Shown here one piece after another: positions 52,168 to 63,781 of a stretch of 64,000 bases of DNA. The notes beneath the pieces are model-generated. The model was not told the DNA's origin. It ran no database searches and was given only the letters and a program-made list of their open reading frames with translations. The first letter of the stretch is position 1, and every line of letters starts with the position of its first letter. Origin of the DNA: Streptococcus minor DSM 17118. GTDB lineage: Bacteria; Bacillota; Bacilli; Lactobacillales; Streptococcaceae. Made by a program: the position numbers and the translations under genes. Location of the stretch: the NCBI RefSeq assembly GCF_000377005.1, contig NZ_AQYB01000032.1, forward strand, positions 124,001-188,000, in the 5' to 3' direction.

Positions 52168-52212
52168 ATCATGTCCTTGGTTTCAAAAATGTCCTTAGAT
52201 CTTTATAGCTAG

Positions 52213-53565
52213 TTATCTCATAGTGACAAATTCCTCTGATCCGGTTGGGTGGATGGCTACGACGCTATCAAAATCTGCCTTGGTTGCTCCCATTTTCATG
52301 GCAACAGCGAAGCCTTGAATCATTTCGTCTACTCCAAAGCCAAATCCATGCAAGCCAATCACTTTTTCTTCAGGTCCAGCAGTAATGAGTTTAAATTTAC
52401 TCATTTGACGGTTGCTACCCAGAGCTGTATACATGGAAGTAAAGGCAGAAGTATAAACCTTAATTTGATCTGCTCCGTATTTCTCGATGGCTTCAGGCTC
52501 TGTCAGCCCGACTGTGCCGATGGCTGGATGGCTAAAGATAACAGTCGGAACCAAGCTAAAGTCCATCTTAGCTTTTTCTTTTCCATTAAAAAGTCGCTCA
52601 GACAGGAGTCTGCCAGTTTTAATTGCGACAGGAGTTAACTCGATTTTTCCTGTTACATCGCCCAAAGCGTAGATACCGGGAACATTAGTTTGTTGGTACT
52701 CATCAACAGCAATATAGCCTCTGTCATTCAGTTTGACACCCGTAACCTCTAAGTTCAGACCATCTAAGTTTGGTTGGCGACCAACAGCCCAAAGGACTTG
52801 TTCGGCTGTATGGATTTCCCCATCTTCAAAGGTGATTTGAATCAGTCCATTATCTAGTTTATCTAGACGTTTAGGAATCTTATGTCCTTGGTGTTGCAGT
52901 CCTGTTCGATCCATTTCTTCTAGGAGTGCTTCGATGATATAGGGTTCAAAGGATCGTAAGGGCCTCTCCCGACGATAGAAAAGACTGGTCTTAACTCCAA
53001 GGTTATGAAGCACTCCAGCCATTTCGACAGCGATATAACCTGCTCCAAGGACTGCAACTGAAGTTGGTAGGTTTTCCCATTCAAAGACATCATCGGAAAC
53101 AATACCCAAGTCCTTACCAGGAATATCTGGAATGGTTGGTTTGGCCCCTGTCGCAATCACGATATGTTCAGCTGTGATAAGCTCACCATTGACTTCCACT
53201 GTATGAGTATCCACAAATTTAGCGTAGCCTTCAATCAATTCTACCTGATTGCGCTGGAAAGAACCATTATAGGAATTGCGGGAGCGTTCGATATAGGCCT
53301 CACGGTTTTTTCTCAAAGTAGCAAAGTCAAAGGATACTTCCTTTGCAGTAAAGCCATATTCAGGGCCGTAGTGCAGTAGGGACTCAGCCATTTGGGCGCC
53401 ATGCCACATGATCTTTTTAGGGACACAGCCGACATTGACACAGGTACCACCAACCAGTTTGCCTTCAATAACAGCAGCTTTAGCGCCGTGTTCACCGGCT
53501 CGGTTCATGGTTGCAATGCCTCCCGAACCACCACCGATTGCGATAATATCAAATTTTTTAGTCAT
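52213..53565 (-). CDS. gor: Glutathione-disulfide reductase
   Basis: NADPH-dependent flavoprotein that regenerates glutathione. The start at 53565 gives 450 residues, the usual streptococcal length, with AGGAAG upstream; a longer frame to 53592 is rejected. FAD-binding [20 protein letters not shown] at the N-terminus, the redox pair [13 protein letters not shown] (Cys about 41 and 46), NADPH-binding [14 protein letters not shown], and the C-terminal His-Glu in [14 protein letters not shown] are all present. Confidence 0.96.
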   Translation of the reverse strand: MTKKFDIIAIGGGSGGIATMNRAGEHGAKAAVIEGKLVGGTCVNVGCVPKKIMWHGAQMAESLLHYGPEYGFTAKEVSFDFATLRKNREAYIERSRNSYNGSFQRNQVELIEGYAKFVDTHTVEVNGELITAEHIVIATGAKPTIPDIPGKDLGIVSDDVFEWENLPTSVAVLGAGYIAVEMAGVLHNLGVKTSLFYRRERPLRSFEPYIIEALLEEMDRTGLQHQGHKIPKRLDKLDNGLIQITFEDGEIHTAEQVLWAVGRQPNLDGLNLEVTGVKLNDRGYIAVDEYQQTNVPGIYALGDVTGKIELTPVAIKTGRLLSERLFNGKEKAKMDFSLVPTVIFSHPAIGTVGLTEPEAIEKYGADQIKVYTSAFTSMYTALGSNRQMSKFKLITAGPEEKVIGLHGFGFGVDEMIQGFAVAMKMGATKADFDSVVAIHPTGSEEFVTMR

Positions 53566-53735
53566 TTGTCTTTTCTTCCTTTCTCGATTCAAGTCTGTCT
53601 TCTTTCTATTCTAGTCTTTTTTAGTTTTTCCTGCAAAAATTTGCTACGGATGCTTTCTTACAAAACTGTAAGACAAAAATAATGGTGGATAGATGAAAAA
53701 ATGAAAGAAATAGCTTAAAATAATCTCAGAAACAC

Positions 53736-53764
53736 TTGCAATTCTTTTTGTATTTGTGTATTAT
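53736..53764 (+). promoter_or_regulatory. Promoter of the MacAB-type exporter operon
   Basis: TTGCAA (53736-53741), a 17-base spacer and TATTAT (53759-53764), about 57 bases before the adaptor gene. Confidence 0.6.
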
Positions 53765-53821
53765 ATAAACAGTACAAAGACTGTGATAAAGGAATCGGTC
53801 GATTGAAAAGGAGAAACATTT

Positions 53822-54991
53822 ATGTTGAAGACTAAAAAAGCAAAAATTGCTTTGTTCTCAGGTTTAGGGCTAGCTGCTGTTGGCCTGATTGCCTATGCCT
53901 TGCTTTGGGGTGGTGGTAATACAAGTACTGATATGCCTGCTGCAGGAGAGGGCCAGTTGTATTACCGCGTTGCCAGTGAAGGATCCATTGCTTCATCGAC
54001 CCTTCTAGCTGGTACTGTTGAGGCAGCGGAAGAACAGTACATCTACTATGATCCAACAAAGGGCGACATTGCTGAATTTAAAGTCAAGGTAGGGGATCAA
54101 GTGGGTGTTGGTCAGGCCTTGATTCAATACAATACTGCTGAATTACAAAGTAACCTTAATATGGCTATTCGTGCACGTGACAAAATTGGCCGACAAATTT
54201 ATGATTTGCAGACCAATGGTCAAACGGTAGACTTGACTGGTGATCCAACTCAGGATGAAAGCAGTATGGCCACTGCTCAACGCTCAGTTGAGTCGCAGCT
54301 CCGTGACTTAAATGACAGTTATGCAGATGCACAGGCGACTGTCGATAAGGCTCAGGCTGCTCTTAACGAGGCTACTGTAGTCAGTGATGTTGCTGGAACA
54401 GTAGTCGAAGTGAATACTTCTGTTTCAAAATCTAGTACTAGCAGTCAAACTCTGATTCACATTGTCAATCAAGGTAGCCTTCAGATTGTTGGTAACCTTT
54501 CTGAATATGATTTGGCCAATCTATCTGTCGATCAAGAAGTGAAGCTGACATCTAAGGTTTACCCTGATCAAACTTGGTCAGGAAAAATCACCTATATTTC
54601 CAATTATCCAGAAGGAAATGGTGGGGGACAAGGAGTGCCAGGTAACACAGGAGGGGCATCATCTAAGTATCCATTTAAGATTGCCTTGACTAGTGATATT
54701 GGACCTCTCAAACAAGGTTTCTCAGTTAATATTGAAGTGGTCAATGCTAAAAAATCTATTCTAGTTCCTGTAGAGGCTGTCTTGTCAGATGGAGACAAAC
54801 AGCATGTCTGGACTATCGTTGATGGTAAAGCTAAGAGAGTAGAAGTAACCCTTGGTAATGCAGATGCTACGCAGCAAGAAATTTCTTCTGGCTTAACTGC
54901 TGGTGACCATGTCATTTCAAACCCAAGTATGGATTTGGAAGATGGAAAAGAGGTGAAGGCGATTGAAGAAGAAGCTAATCCAATTAAATAA
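53822..54991 (+). CDS. HlyD/MacA-like efflux adaptor
   Basis: A 389-residue membrane-fusion-type protein with one N-terminal TM (about 10-29). The extracellular part has a lipoyl-like hairpin (AEFKVKVGDQVGVGQALIQY, then VVSDVAGTVVEVNTS), a helical region (about 112-180) and beta-barrel segments. With the next two genes it forms a MacAB-like exporter; the related pneumococcal system is linked to antimicrobial-peptide resistance. AAAGGAG precedes the ATG. Confidence 0.9.
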   Translation: MLKTKKAKIALFSGLGLAAVGLIAYALLWGGGNTSTDMPAAGEGQLYYRVASEGSIASSTLLAGTVEAAEEQYIYYDPTKGDIAEFKVKVGDQVGVGQALIQYNTAELQSNLNMAIRARDKIGRQIYDLQTNGQTVDLTGDPTQDESSMATAQRSVESQLRDLNDSYADAQATVDKAQAALNEATVVSDVAGTVVEVNTSVSKSSTSSQTLIHIVNQGSLQIVGNLSEYDLANLSVDQEVKLTSKVYPDQTWSGKITYISNYPEGNGGGQGVPGNTGGASSKYPFKIALTSDIGPLKQGFSVNIEVVNAKKSILVPVEAVLSDGDKQHVWTIVDGKAKRVEVTLGNADATQQEISSGLTAGDHVISNPSMDLEDGKEVKAIEEEANPIK

Positions 54992-55658
54992 CATTAACAA
55001 AAGCTATCAAAACGGTGACCAAGAGCTTCGGGTTCTCAAAGATATTGATTTGGAAGTAGCAGAAGGTGAATTCTTAGCTATTATGGGCCCGTCGGGTTCA
55101 GGAAAGTCAACCTTGATGAACATCATTGGGTTGCTAGATCGCTCTAGCTCTGGAGACTATTTTCTAGATGAGACCGAGGTTAGCCACTTATCCGATAAAA
55201 AGCTGGCCCAGGTCAGAAACAAAGAAATCGGCTTTGTTTTCCAGCAATTCTTCCTTCTTGCTAAGCTCAATGCTCTTCAAAATGTCGAACTTCCTCTCAT
55301 TTATGCAGGTGTTCCTACAAGTAAACGCCAAGGTTTAGCTAAACAATTCTTAGAAAAAGTTGAGCTTTCTGAGAGGATGCACCATTTGCCTTCAGAGCTC
55401 TCTGGTGGTCAGAAACAGCGTGTAGCCATTGCTCGTGCTTTGGTCAACAATCCTTCTATTATCTTAGCTGATGAGCCAACAGGGGCCTTAGATACTAAAA
55501 CAGGTCAGCAAATTATGGAATTATTGACCGAGCTTAACCGTGAAGGCAAAACAATCATCATGGTCACCCATGAGCCAGAAATTGCAGAGTATGCTCAGCG
55601 TAAAATTGTCTTACGGGATGGTGTCATCACAGAAGATAGTCGCAAGGAGGACATTTAA
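54963..55658 (+). CDS. MacB-type ABC transporter ATP-binding protein
   Basis: A 231-residue ATPase of the LolD/MacB group: Walker A MGPSGSGKSTLMNIIGLLD, Q-loop FVFQQFFLLAKLNAL, signature LSGGQKQRVAIARALV, Walker B ILADEPTGALD. The TTG start at 54963 lies inside the adaptor gene, behind GAGGTGAAGG. It overlaps the adaptor by 29 bases and the permease by one base (TAATG), so all three are coupled. Confidence 0.93.
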   Translation: MKKKLIQLNNINKSYQNGDQELRVLKDIDLEVAEGEFLAIMGPSGSGKSTLMNIIGLLDRSSSGDYFLDETEVSHLSDKKLAQVRNKEIGFVFQQFFLLAKLNALQNVELPLIYAGVPTSKRQGLAKQFLEKVELSERMHHLPSELSGGQKQRVAIARALVNNPSIILADEPTGALDTKTGQQIMELLTELNREGKTIIMVTHEPEIAEYAQRKIVLRDGVITEDSRKEDI

Positions 55659-56908
55659 TGGAAAATTGGAAATTTGCCCTAAAATCTATCCTTGCCCACA
55701 AGATGCGCTCCCTCTTGACAATGTTGGGAATTATCATAGGAGTGTCAGCCGTTGTGGTCATCGTGGCTATGGGAGCTGGAATGAGTGAGAGTCTGGCCAA
55801 TTCTTTGGGTGGAGACAATAAGGATGTAGAAGTCTATTTTAGTACAATAGCTACCGAGCAGACATCTGATGGAGGGCTATTTACAGGGACTGTCTATGAA
55901 GAGATTTCTTATGAGGAAGAACCTACTTTAACGGACACTATTCTGGAAGGGTTGCGGGATATTGATGGTTTGGATAACTACTATACCACCAATAGTACAG
56001 CTGGAGAAATCAGTTTCGGTAAGAAAAAGGCAGATAATGTCAGTATTTTGGGTGTAGGTAAGTCTTATTTTGATGTCAAAAAGTATGATATTCTTACTGG
56101 ACGGAAATTTACTCTTAATGACTATACGAAATTTGCTCGTATTATCATGCTTGATAAAAAATTAGCAGAAAAACTCTTTGGCAATATCGAGTCTGCCCTG
56201 AACCAAACAGTTAGTGTTAAAAATAAGTCCTATCTGGTAGTGGGTGTCTATGAAGATCCAAATGCAGGGACAGCCTTCTATGGAATGAAGACAGATGGAA
56301 ATGCTGTGATGACCAATACTCAGGTTGCTGCGGAAGAAGGTGTTAAAGAGCATGCTATGGTTTATGTGCATGTCAATGATGTCACTCGCTCTAGTGAAGT
56401 AGGTCAAGCTGCAGCAGATTACTTGACTCGCGCAACTGGTTTGAAAACAGCCCGCTATGACATTTTTGATTTGAGTAAAATGCTGGAAGATTTTAACCAG
56501 CAGATGGCTGGCGTGACCATGTTTATTGGAGCTGTCGCAGGGATTTCCCTCTTAGTTGGTGGTATCGGTGTGATGAATATCATGTTGGTATCTGTGACGG
56601 AGCGAACCCGAGAAATTGGACTTCGGAAGGCTTTGGGAGCCACTCGAGGTAATATCCTTATCCAATTCTTGATTGAGGCTATGGTCTTGACCAGTTTAGG
56701 AGGTCTGATTGGTTTAGGAATTGCTCAGTTATTGGTATTCTTAATCAATATAGCTAAACCATTAGGACCTGAAATAATGGCTACAATTTCTCTACCAGTT
56801 GTTTTGGGCAGTATTGCTTTCTCAGCTGCAGTCGGTATAGTATTTGGTGTCCTTCCAGCCAATAAGGCTTCCAAATTGGACCCAATTGAAGCACTTCGCT
56901 ATGAATAG
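55658..56908 (+). CDS. MacB-type ABC transporter permease (FtsX-like)
   Basis: A 416-residue permease with the MacB_PCD layout: an N-terminal TM (KMRSLLTMLGIIIGVSAVVV), a large extracellular domain (about 60-270), and an FtsX domain with three TMs (about 290-405; GGIGVMNIMLVSVTERTREI then GLRKALGATRGNI). It ends KASKLDPIEALRYE, the usual C-terminus of the family. It works with the adaptor and ATPase to export a peptide, drug or toxic compound. Confidence 0.93.
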   Translation: MENWKFALKSILAHKMRSLLTMLGIIIGVSAVVVIVAMGAGMSESLANSLGGDNKDVEVYFSTIATEQTSDGGLFTGTVYEEISYEEEPTLTDTILEGLRDIDGLDNYYTTNSTAGEISFGKKKADNVSILGVGKSYFDVKKYDILTGRKFTLNDYTKFARIIMLDKKLAEKLFGNIESALNQTVSVKNKSYLVVGVYEDPNAGTAFYGMKTDGNAVMTNTQVAAEEGVKEHAMVYVHVNDVTRSSEVGQAAADYLTRATGLKTARYDIFDLSKMLEDFNQQMAGVTMFIGAVAGISLLVGGIGVMNIMLVSVTERTREIGLRKALGATRGNILIQFLIEAMVLTSLGGLIGLGIAQLLVFLINIAKPLGPEIMATISLPVVLGSIAFSAAVGIVFGVLPANKASKLDPIEALRYE

Positions 56909-57077
56909 TAAAATTCATGGAAAAAGGGCTATGCGGTCTATGTCATAATGTTATTTTACTTATTTGCTAGTAATAGCCGATGCTCTACACATAAGACAGT
57001 ATGGTGCCCGAGTGAAAAGTGTCATATGTGCATCTGAGTCTAAACATTGTCACTAAAAAATCTTGAAAATAGAAGAG

Positions 57078-57105
57078 AAGGTCCAGCAAGTGCTGGGCCT
57101 TTTTC
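57078..57105 (+). terminator. Terminator after the exporter operon
   Basis: AAGGTCCAGCA and TGCTGGGCCTT with a 2-base loop and T run. The 170 bases between the permease stop and this hairpin contain nothing else I recognise. Confidence 0.8.
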
Positions 57106-57190
57106 TATCTATAAATGAGCACATGGCTTGTTGGAATCAATAATTAGTGATAAAATATAACTGAAATTTATAAAGTGTGAGGTAAGTAGG

Positions 57191-58243
57191 ATGATTGAAC
57201 TAGGTATTTCGACCTTTGGTGAAACAACTCCCTTGGAAAAAACAGGGGAAACATACAGTCATGAAGAGCGAATTCGTCAGTTGGTTAAGGAAATCGAACT
57301 GGCAGATAGTGTAGGTCTTGACGTTTATGGTATCGGAGAGCACCACCGAGAAGATTTTGCTGTATCTGCACCTGAGATTGTGCTGGCGGCAGGAGCGGTT
57401 AATACCCAACATATCAAATTGACATCAGCAGTATCTATTTTATCTTCCATGGATCCGGTTCGCCTTTATCAGCAGTATGCGACTATTGACGCCCTGTCTA
57501 ATGGCCGAGCTGAAATTATGGCAGGCCGTGGTTCCTTTACGGAGTCTTTTCCTCTATTTGGTTATGATTTAGCTAACTATGAAGAGCTTTTTGATGAAAA
57601 ATTAGATATGTTGTTGCGTATTAAAGATGAGACCAACTTGACTTGGCAGGGGAAACATGCTCAGACCGTACTCAACAAGCCGGTCTACCCTCGGGCTGTA
57701 CAAGAAGATTTTCCAGTTTGGGTAGCTACAGGTGGTCATGTCGAGTCCACTGTTAAGATAGCGCAATTAGGGCTTCCCATCGTCTATGCTGTTATTGGCG
57801 CAGCACCGAAACATTTCAAGCCTCTGGCTGATGCCTATCGAAAAATCGCGGCCAATGAAGGTCATCCACAAAATCGTATCAAAGTAGCAGCCCATTCATG
57901 GGGATGGATTGCAGATGACCAGAGCAAGGCAGTGGAGGAATATTTCTATCCAAATAAGCAGACAGTGGACAATATCGCTAAGGATCGTCCTCACTGGCGA
58001 GAGATGACCAAGGAAGATTACTTACGCTCGCTGTCGGATCAAGGAGCAACGATAGTAGGCGATCCAGACCATGTTGCTCAAAAGATTATCCATATCATTG
58101 AGACACTTGATTTGGATAGATTCTTTCTGCATTTGCCTGTCGGCTCTCTCCCTCATGAAGATGTTCTTCGTGCTATCGAACTCTACGGAAAAGAAGTCGC
58201 ACCACGTGTTCGTACTTACTTTGAAAATAAGAAAAAAGCCTGA
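57191..58243 (+). CDS. LLM-class flavin-dependent oxidoreductase
   Basis: A 350-residue luciferase-like monooxygenase family protein. The N-terminal MIELGISTFGETTPLEKTGE, VYGIGEHHREDFAVSAPEI (about 47-65) and LSNGRAEIMAGRGSFTESFP (about 107-126) are typical of the flavin-binding barrel. Substrate unknown. GAGGTAAGTAGG precedes the ATG. Single gene ending at the terminator 58232. Confidence 0.88.
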   Translation: MIELGISTFGETTPLEKTGETYSHEERIRQLVKEIELADSVGLDVYGIGEHHREDFAVSAPEIVLAAGAVNTQHIKLTSAVSILSSMDPVRLYQQYATIDALSNGRAEIMAGRGSFTESFPLFGYDLANYEELFDEKLDMLLRIKDETNLTWQGKHAQTVLNKPVYPRAVQEDFPVWVATGGHVESTVKIAQLGLPIVYAVIGAAPKHFKPLADAYRKIAANEGHPQNRIKVAAHSWGWIADDQSKAVEEYFYPNKQTVDNIAKDRPHWREMTKEDYLRSLSDQGATIVGDPDHVAQKIIHIIETLDLDRFFLHLPVGSLPHEDVLRAIELYGKEVAPRVRTYFENKKKA

Positions 58244-58260
58244 GTCGTCTCGGCTTTTTT
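58232..58260 (+). terminator. Terminator after the LLM oxidoreductase
   Basis: AAAAAAGCCTGAG and CTCGGCTTTTTT (one G-U) around TCGT. Confidence 0.8.
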
Positions 58261-58296
58261 CTCTATTCTGAAGGAATCTAGGTATAGCTTACTCTA

Positions 58297-58905
58297 TTAT
58301 AATTCAGATGAAGTATAGGGGTCTAGGATTAGCGTCTCCTCGTCTAGTGGTGCAAAGAGACGGATGTAGATATGAACCATAAAGTTGGCCAATTTTTCAA
58401 TATTGGCGGTATCCGGATGATAGGCAATAAATTTAGTCACCGTAAGGGCATTTGCTATAAAGAGTTCAACTGCTAATGCCTCAGGAAGAAAGCTAGTGGA
58501 TTGACTATTGGCCAAAAGAATCTGGTATTTATCAAGCAAAATCTGGCGCATATTGGCCTCGAAGTCAGCATTAGGCAAGTGCACAGACAAGAGAGCTCGA
58601 ATTACATAGCTATATTGAGCGGTTGTGCGATAGTCCCTAATGAGATTAGCGTGCAGGTCCATGTTATCCTGACTGAGAAAGGCTGTAACAGTTGCTTCGC
58701 GGGCAATACTGCTGTAAAAATCAACAGTACTTTTTAATAAATCATTTTTATCATGGTAATGATTGTAGAAAGTAGAGCGACCAACTTTTGCCTGTTGGCA
58801 AAGTTCATGAATAGAAATATTTTGATAGGGCTTTTGTAGTAATAGATGGAGCAGGGCTTTCTGCAACAAAATCTTACTCTTTTCGATTTTAGTATTCTTT
58901 TTCAT
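58297..58905 (-). CDS. TetR/AcrR family transcriptional regulator
   Basis: A 202-residue regulator. ATG 58905 follows TAGGAAG; an in-frame ATG at 58923 has none. The N-terminal helix-turn-helix reads ISIHELCQQAKVGRSTFYNHYHDKNDLL in pattern (about 31-58), typical of TetR proteins, followed by a helical ligand domain with a long C-terminal helix. The target is not visible; the nearest candidate is the LLM oxidoreductase gene, which converges with it rather than diverging from it. Confidence 0.87.
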   Translation of the reverse strand: MKKNTKIEKSKILLQKALLHLLLQKPYQNISIHELCQQAKVGRSTFYNHYHDKNDLLKSTVDFYSSIAREATVTAFLSQDNMDLHANLIRDYRTTAQYSYVIRALLSVHLPNADFEANMRQILLDKYQILLANSQSTSFLPEALAVELFIANALTVTKFIAYHPDTANIEKLANFMVHIYIRLFAPLDEETLILDPYTSSEL

Positions 58906-59135
58906 CTGGTTCTTCCTAAACATTATATGGTGCTAATCTAATCCTTGAAAACGGATGGTGAAAGCTGTAAAAGCTAGCAAGGCTCAATAGTCTCTCTAAT
59001 AGATAGAAAAGAGGGTAAGACCATATAATGCCCAATAAATCACATCAACATTCTGTGAATTTTATAACAAGATTATATCAAATTATTTGATAGCTTGCAT
59101 ATAATATGCTTACGTCGTGATAAATAGATATAAAT

Positions 59136-59163
59136 AGACCCACTGGAAATTTCCAGTGGGTCT
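59136..59163 (-). terminator. Terminator after lysS
   Basis: A 28-base perfect palindrome AGACCCACTGGAAA and complement just after the lysS stop. Confidence 0.85.
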
Positions 59164-59171
59164 GTAGAGGT

Positions 59172-60740
<1,569 letters not shown>

Positions 60741-60748
60741 TTACTCTT

Positions 60749-60783
60749 CAAAAAACTGAGAAGAGCACCTGCTCTCTCAGTTT
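60749..60783 (-). terminator. Terminator after the histidine phosphatase operon
   Basis: AAACTGAG-AAGAGCA / TGCTCT-CTCAGTTT hairpin with a minus-strand T run. Confidence 0.8.
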
Positions 60784-60786
60784 GTC

Positions 60787-61434
60787 TTAGCTGGCTGCCA
60801 CGCTGATTACTTCTGTCAGTTTGTAGCTTGTGTCATTCCAGCTGATTTCAGTAAAATCTTCAAAATTCTGGGTTTCTAAAATCGTGATAGAGGCATTATC
60901 CAAGCCTCCTCTCTGACGCAACTGGGCAGGGCTAAAACCAAGTAAAGACTGAATTGATGCCGTCAGAATTGCCCCATGGCTCACAATCAAAACAATTTCA
61001 GCCTGGCTATCTTTGAGACTTTTGACGAATTGAATGATACGCTGAGTTGCTTGGTAGACAGTTTCAGCACCGAACATATCGCTCTTGAATTGAGCCAGGT
61101 TGTTTTTAAGCGCACTATATTGTTGCGGATAGATGTCTTGTAACAAGCGGATTTTTGTCCCTTCCAAGCGGCCAAAATTCCATTCCCGCAATTGGGGAGT
61201 AGTTTCTACGATGGTAGAGTAGTGGTTGGCTTTGCAGAGAAGCTCGGCTGTGGTATGTGCTCGCTTCAAATCACTGGAAAATATGCGATCAAAAGGTACA
61301 GTCTCCAAATGTTGACCTAAAAGCTGGACTTCTTCAATAGCTTCTGGCAATAAGTCTGAATCACCAGAATAACCTTGGAAACGACCTTCTAAGTTCCACT
61401 GTGTTTTACCATGGCGTATAAAATAGATTTTCAT
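60787..61434 (-). CDS. Histidine phosphatase family protein
   Basis: A 215-residue phosphatase with the RHG motif in MKIYFIRHGKTQWNLEGRFQ (His about 8), FSSDLKRAHTTAE, and the second catalytic His in LIVSHGAILTAS (about 153). It is shorter and lacks the GpmA insert, so it is a broad phosphatase rather than glycolytic mutase. It overlaps the YbaK gene by 4 bases (ATGA). Confidence 0.88.
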   Translation of the reverse strand: MKIYFIRHGKTQWNLEGRFQGYSGDSDLLPEAIEEVQLLGQHLETVPFDRIFSSDLKRAHTTAELLCKANHYSTIVETTPQLREWNFGRLEGTKIRLLQDIYPQQYSALKNNLAQFKSDMFGAETVYQATQRIIQFVKSLKDSQAEIVLIVSHGAILTASIQSLLGFSPAQLRQRGGLDNASITILETQNFEDFTEISWNDTSYKLTEVISVAAS

Positions 61435-61919
61435 CTATCTAAATCTCCTTCAATAATATCTACAAAACGAGCCTTGACAAAGTCTGCCAATATCTGGCTA
61501 TCAATACCAATCGAACGCCCCACCTCTCCAGCCGAGACAATTATTTTTCCCTTCACTAGGGCCGACTTATCGATGAAGATGGGGTAGTTGTGTTTTTGGC
61601 GGATACCAACAGGATTATTGGCACCATGTATATAGCCTGTTGTTTTTTCCAGTTCCTTTTGTGGAATCATGCGGACCTTTTTATTGCCAGAAATGGCAGC
61701 TAGTTTTTTCTCATCTAAATGTTCTGTAAGGGGGATGATACCGATGATAGGACCAGTTTTATCTCCTATCAGAGCTAGAGTTTTGTAAATATCGGCTTGT
61801 TTGATGCCATCTGGCAAGTCTCCGGTCAGAGCATTGAGAACTAGAGAATCGTGCTCAATTTTAGCCCTATCTAGAATTTGATCTACTAAGGTTTTCTTGA
61901 TTTTGGGCTTCTTGCTCAT
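61431..61919 (-). CDS. ybaK: YbaK/EbsC family aminoacyl-tRNA deacylase
   Basis: A 162-residue YbaK-domain protein, expected to hydrolyse Cys-tRNA-Pro. The segments KTLALIGDKTGPIIGIIPLT, then GYIHGANNPVGIRQKHNYPI, and KGKIIVSAGEVGRSIGID match the family. It overlaps both neighbours by 4 bases, so the DUF368, YbaK and phosphatase genes form one coupled operon. Confidence 0.88.
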   Translation of the reverse strand: MSKKPKIKKTLVDQILDRAKIEHDSLVLNALTGDLPDGIKQADIYKTLALIGDKTGPIIGIIPLTEHLDEKKLAAISGNKKVRMIPQKELEKTTGYIHGANNPVGIRQKHNYPIFIDKSALVKGKIIVSAGEVGRSIGIDSQILADFVKARFVDIIEGDLDR

Positions 61920-62758
61920 TTGTATTTTTCCTCAAGCTTGCTCATCCAGAGGCCTAGCCAGATTCCTAAGGCAAAGAGGACAAGGGCTGCAATCCAAGTC
62001 AGGATACTTGCGTCAGCATAGGAGATAGCTTCCTGGTTACTAGGATTTGGTAAGAGGATAAGAAGGGTACTAGAAAGAATAATACCAATGATAAAGTGGT
62101 ACACTCGAGAGTGGTAATGCTCTAGCGCATAGTCCATCGCTTTGGAAAATGCTAACATGGCTAAGAGAACACCGATGCCGATAGGTAGGAAAGTACCTAT
62201 CAAATCTAGTGACTTAAAGCCATCGAGCATGGGCGCGTAGAGCCCCAGAATCAAGAGTAAATTGGATGGGCTGAGACCTGGAACCAAGATCCCCAAGGCC
62301 ATGAGGACACCAGCTAGCACAAAACCAGCAAAACCCGCAGGTACTGTTCCCACGAGACTATTCAGGAAATAGAGTAACAGCCCCGAAATGACAAAAGTTC
62401 CTACCAACCAGGCTTGATCTATCTTATCACGGGAACTTTTCTTGGTTGATTCTGTTATCAAGCTTGGGATGGTTCCCACGATGGCACCAGCAAAACCCCA
62501 AAGGACCGGTACTTGGTAGTGCTTCAAAAGATACTCTACAGGGAAGGAAAAGAGGGCAATACCCAAAATACCACCGATTCCAACAGGGATAAAGAAAAGA
62601 ATATTTTCCAAAAAGTTTTCACGGATATGGGCCAGAAAACGGATGATGCGTTCGTAAATACCAAGTATGGCAGCCAGTACACCACCAGATACTCCAGGTA
62701 GGATAAATCCAAGGGCGATAATCATCCCCTTGACAATTCTTGCAATCCACGAAGTCAT
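61916..62758 (-). CDS. popT: DUF368 family undecaprenyl-phosphate translocase (PopT-like)
   Basis: A 280-residue membrane protein with about eight to ten TM segments. ATG 62758 follows GGAGG; an in-frame ATG at 62788 does not. GLFALGFILPGVSGG-like IALGFILPGVSGGVLAAILG and the repeat ALGILVPGLSPSNLLLILG show the internal duplication of DUF368. Recent work names this family PopT: it returns undecaprenyl phosphate to the inner leaflet for cell-wall synthesis. It links to the mevalonate pathway of this window, which supplies the lipid precursor. Confidence 0.85.
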   Translation of the reverse strand: MTSWIARIVKGMIIALGFILPGVSGGVLAAILGIYERIIRFLAHIRENFLENILFFIPVGIGGILGIALFSFPVEYLLKHYQVPVLWGFAGAIVGTIPSLITESTKKSSRDKIDQAWLVGTFVISGLLLYFLNSLVGTVPAGFAGFVLAGVLMALGILVPGLSPSNLLLILGLYAPMLDGFKSLDLIGTFLPIGIGVLLAMLAFSKAMDYALEHYHSRVYHFIIGIILSSTLLILLPNPSNQEAISYADASILTWIAALVLFALGIWLGLWMSKLEEKYK

Positions 62759-62830
62759 AGATTCCTCCAAAAAATAAGATGGCATCATTATACCATTTTT
62801 TTGACAAAATGAGGAAGAAAAGAAAATGAA

Positions 62831-62859
62831 AACGCCATCCCTTCATAAAAGAGATGGCG
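62831..62859 (-). terminator. Terminator after the GH25 gene
   Basis: CGCCATC.../...GATGGCG stem with T residues on the minus strand. Confidence 0.75.
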
Positions 62860-62871
62860 GATAGGAGTGAG

Positions 62872-63723
62872 CTATTTTTCAGGAACTGTAAATAGTTTTT
62901 GGTAGACTTCATTTGGATCTTTAAGGGTTGTTACAATATTTAAGTCTAAGACATGTTTAAAACCATTGAGGCGACCTTGCGAGGTGTATTGGTGTAGGTC
63001 ATAGTCCAAGTCGGTTTTGGGAGCAGCATTGTAGTAACCGGAGTCTGTGCCGTAGGTAGGAATCCAAACGGAATCAAAGTTATCAGTAGAGATACTGTGT
63101 TCTTCCATAAAATAGGTTCCGATATAGATTCCGATATTTTCAGCTCCTAGACTGGCTAGTTTAGCTCGGAAAGCTTCGACACCAGCGTTCATATCCTCCA
63201 TGGTTTTTTCTTCCACATCAAGCCAGTAGAAGGTAGGTTTGTACTTGTAAGCGGCTTTATAAAAGCTAATCGCTTCTTGTTCCATAGATTGGATGCTGTT
63301 GCCAGTAACGTAGGCATAGACCGCAACGGGGACACCTCTGGCTTGAAATTCCTTGATATGTGTCTTGTAGGATTTGTCCAGACCATTTGCATCCGAAGCG
63401 TTATTATCCTTGGTTGTATGAGAACCGCTTTGAACGCGGACAATGACACCAGAGATGTTTTGAGATAAGGTATCATAGTCTATTTCAGAAGGCAACTGCC
63501 AACCAGAGACATCGATGATAGGTTTCATCTCAAGAGCATTGGTAATATGATAAGGTCCAGATGCGACCGTAGATGAAGGTGTAGTGGAGACACTATTTAC
63601 TGTGTTGGATGGATTTGTGCTCTCTTTTCTTCCCTCTTCAGCTAGACTCCTTGTAAACAAAATCAAACTAATAAACAAGAAGAAAAAAGCAAAAACAAAT
63701 ATAGATTTTAATTTCTTTCTCAT
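62872..63723 (-). CDS. GH25 family lysozyme-like hydrolase
   Basis: A 283-residue protein with an N-terminal TM or signal segment (about 8-27), a Ser/Thr-rich linker (about 33-58) and a GH25 domain. Catalytic-site features are PIIDVSGWQ (about 68-76; first Asp) and YWLDVEEKTM (about 166-175; Asp-x-Glu). IGIYIGTYFM and WIPTYGTDSGYY follow. It has no cell-wall-binding repeats. Probably a muramidase active at the cell surface. Confidence 0.85.
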   Translation of the reverse strand: MRKKLKSIFVFAFFFLFISLILFTRSLAEEGRKESTNPSNTVNSVSTTPSSTVASGPYHITNALEMKPIIDVSGWQLPSEIDYDTLSQNISGVIVRVQSGSHTTKDNNASDANGLDKSYKTHIKEFQARGVPVAVYAYVTGNSIQSMEQEAISFYKAAYKYKPTFYWLDVEEKTMEDMNAGVEAFRAKLASLGAENIGIYIGTYFMEEHSISTDNFDSVWIPTYGTDSGYYNAAPKTDLDYDLHQYTSQGRLNGFKHVLDLNIVTTLKDPNEVYQKLFTVPEK

Positions 63724-63781
63724 TTTTTTTATTTTAACTTAATTAGTGATAAAAATCAAAAGAAATGTACGCAGGTCTGTC

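Noticed and set aside
60742-60775. BOX repeat element (TACTCTTC start)
   Set aside because: Only the first bases resemble boxA; the rest is the terminator hairpin of the phosphatase gene.
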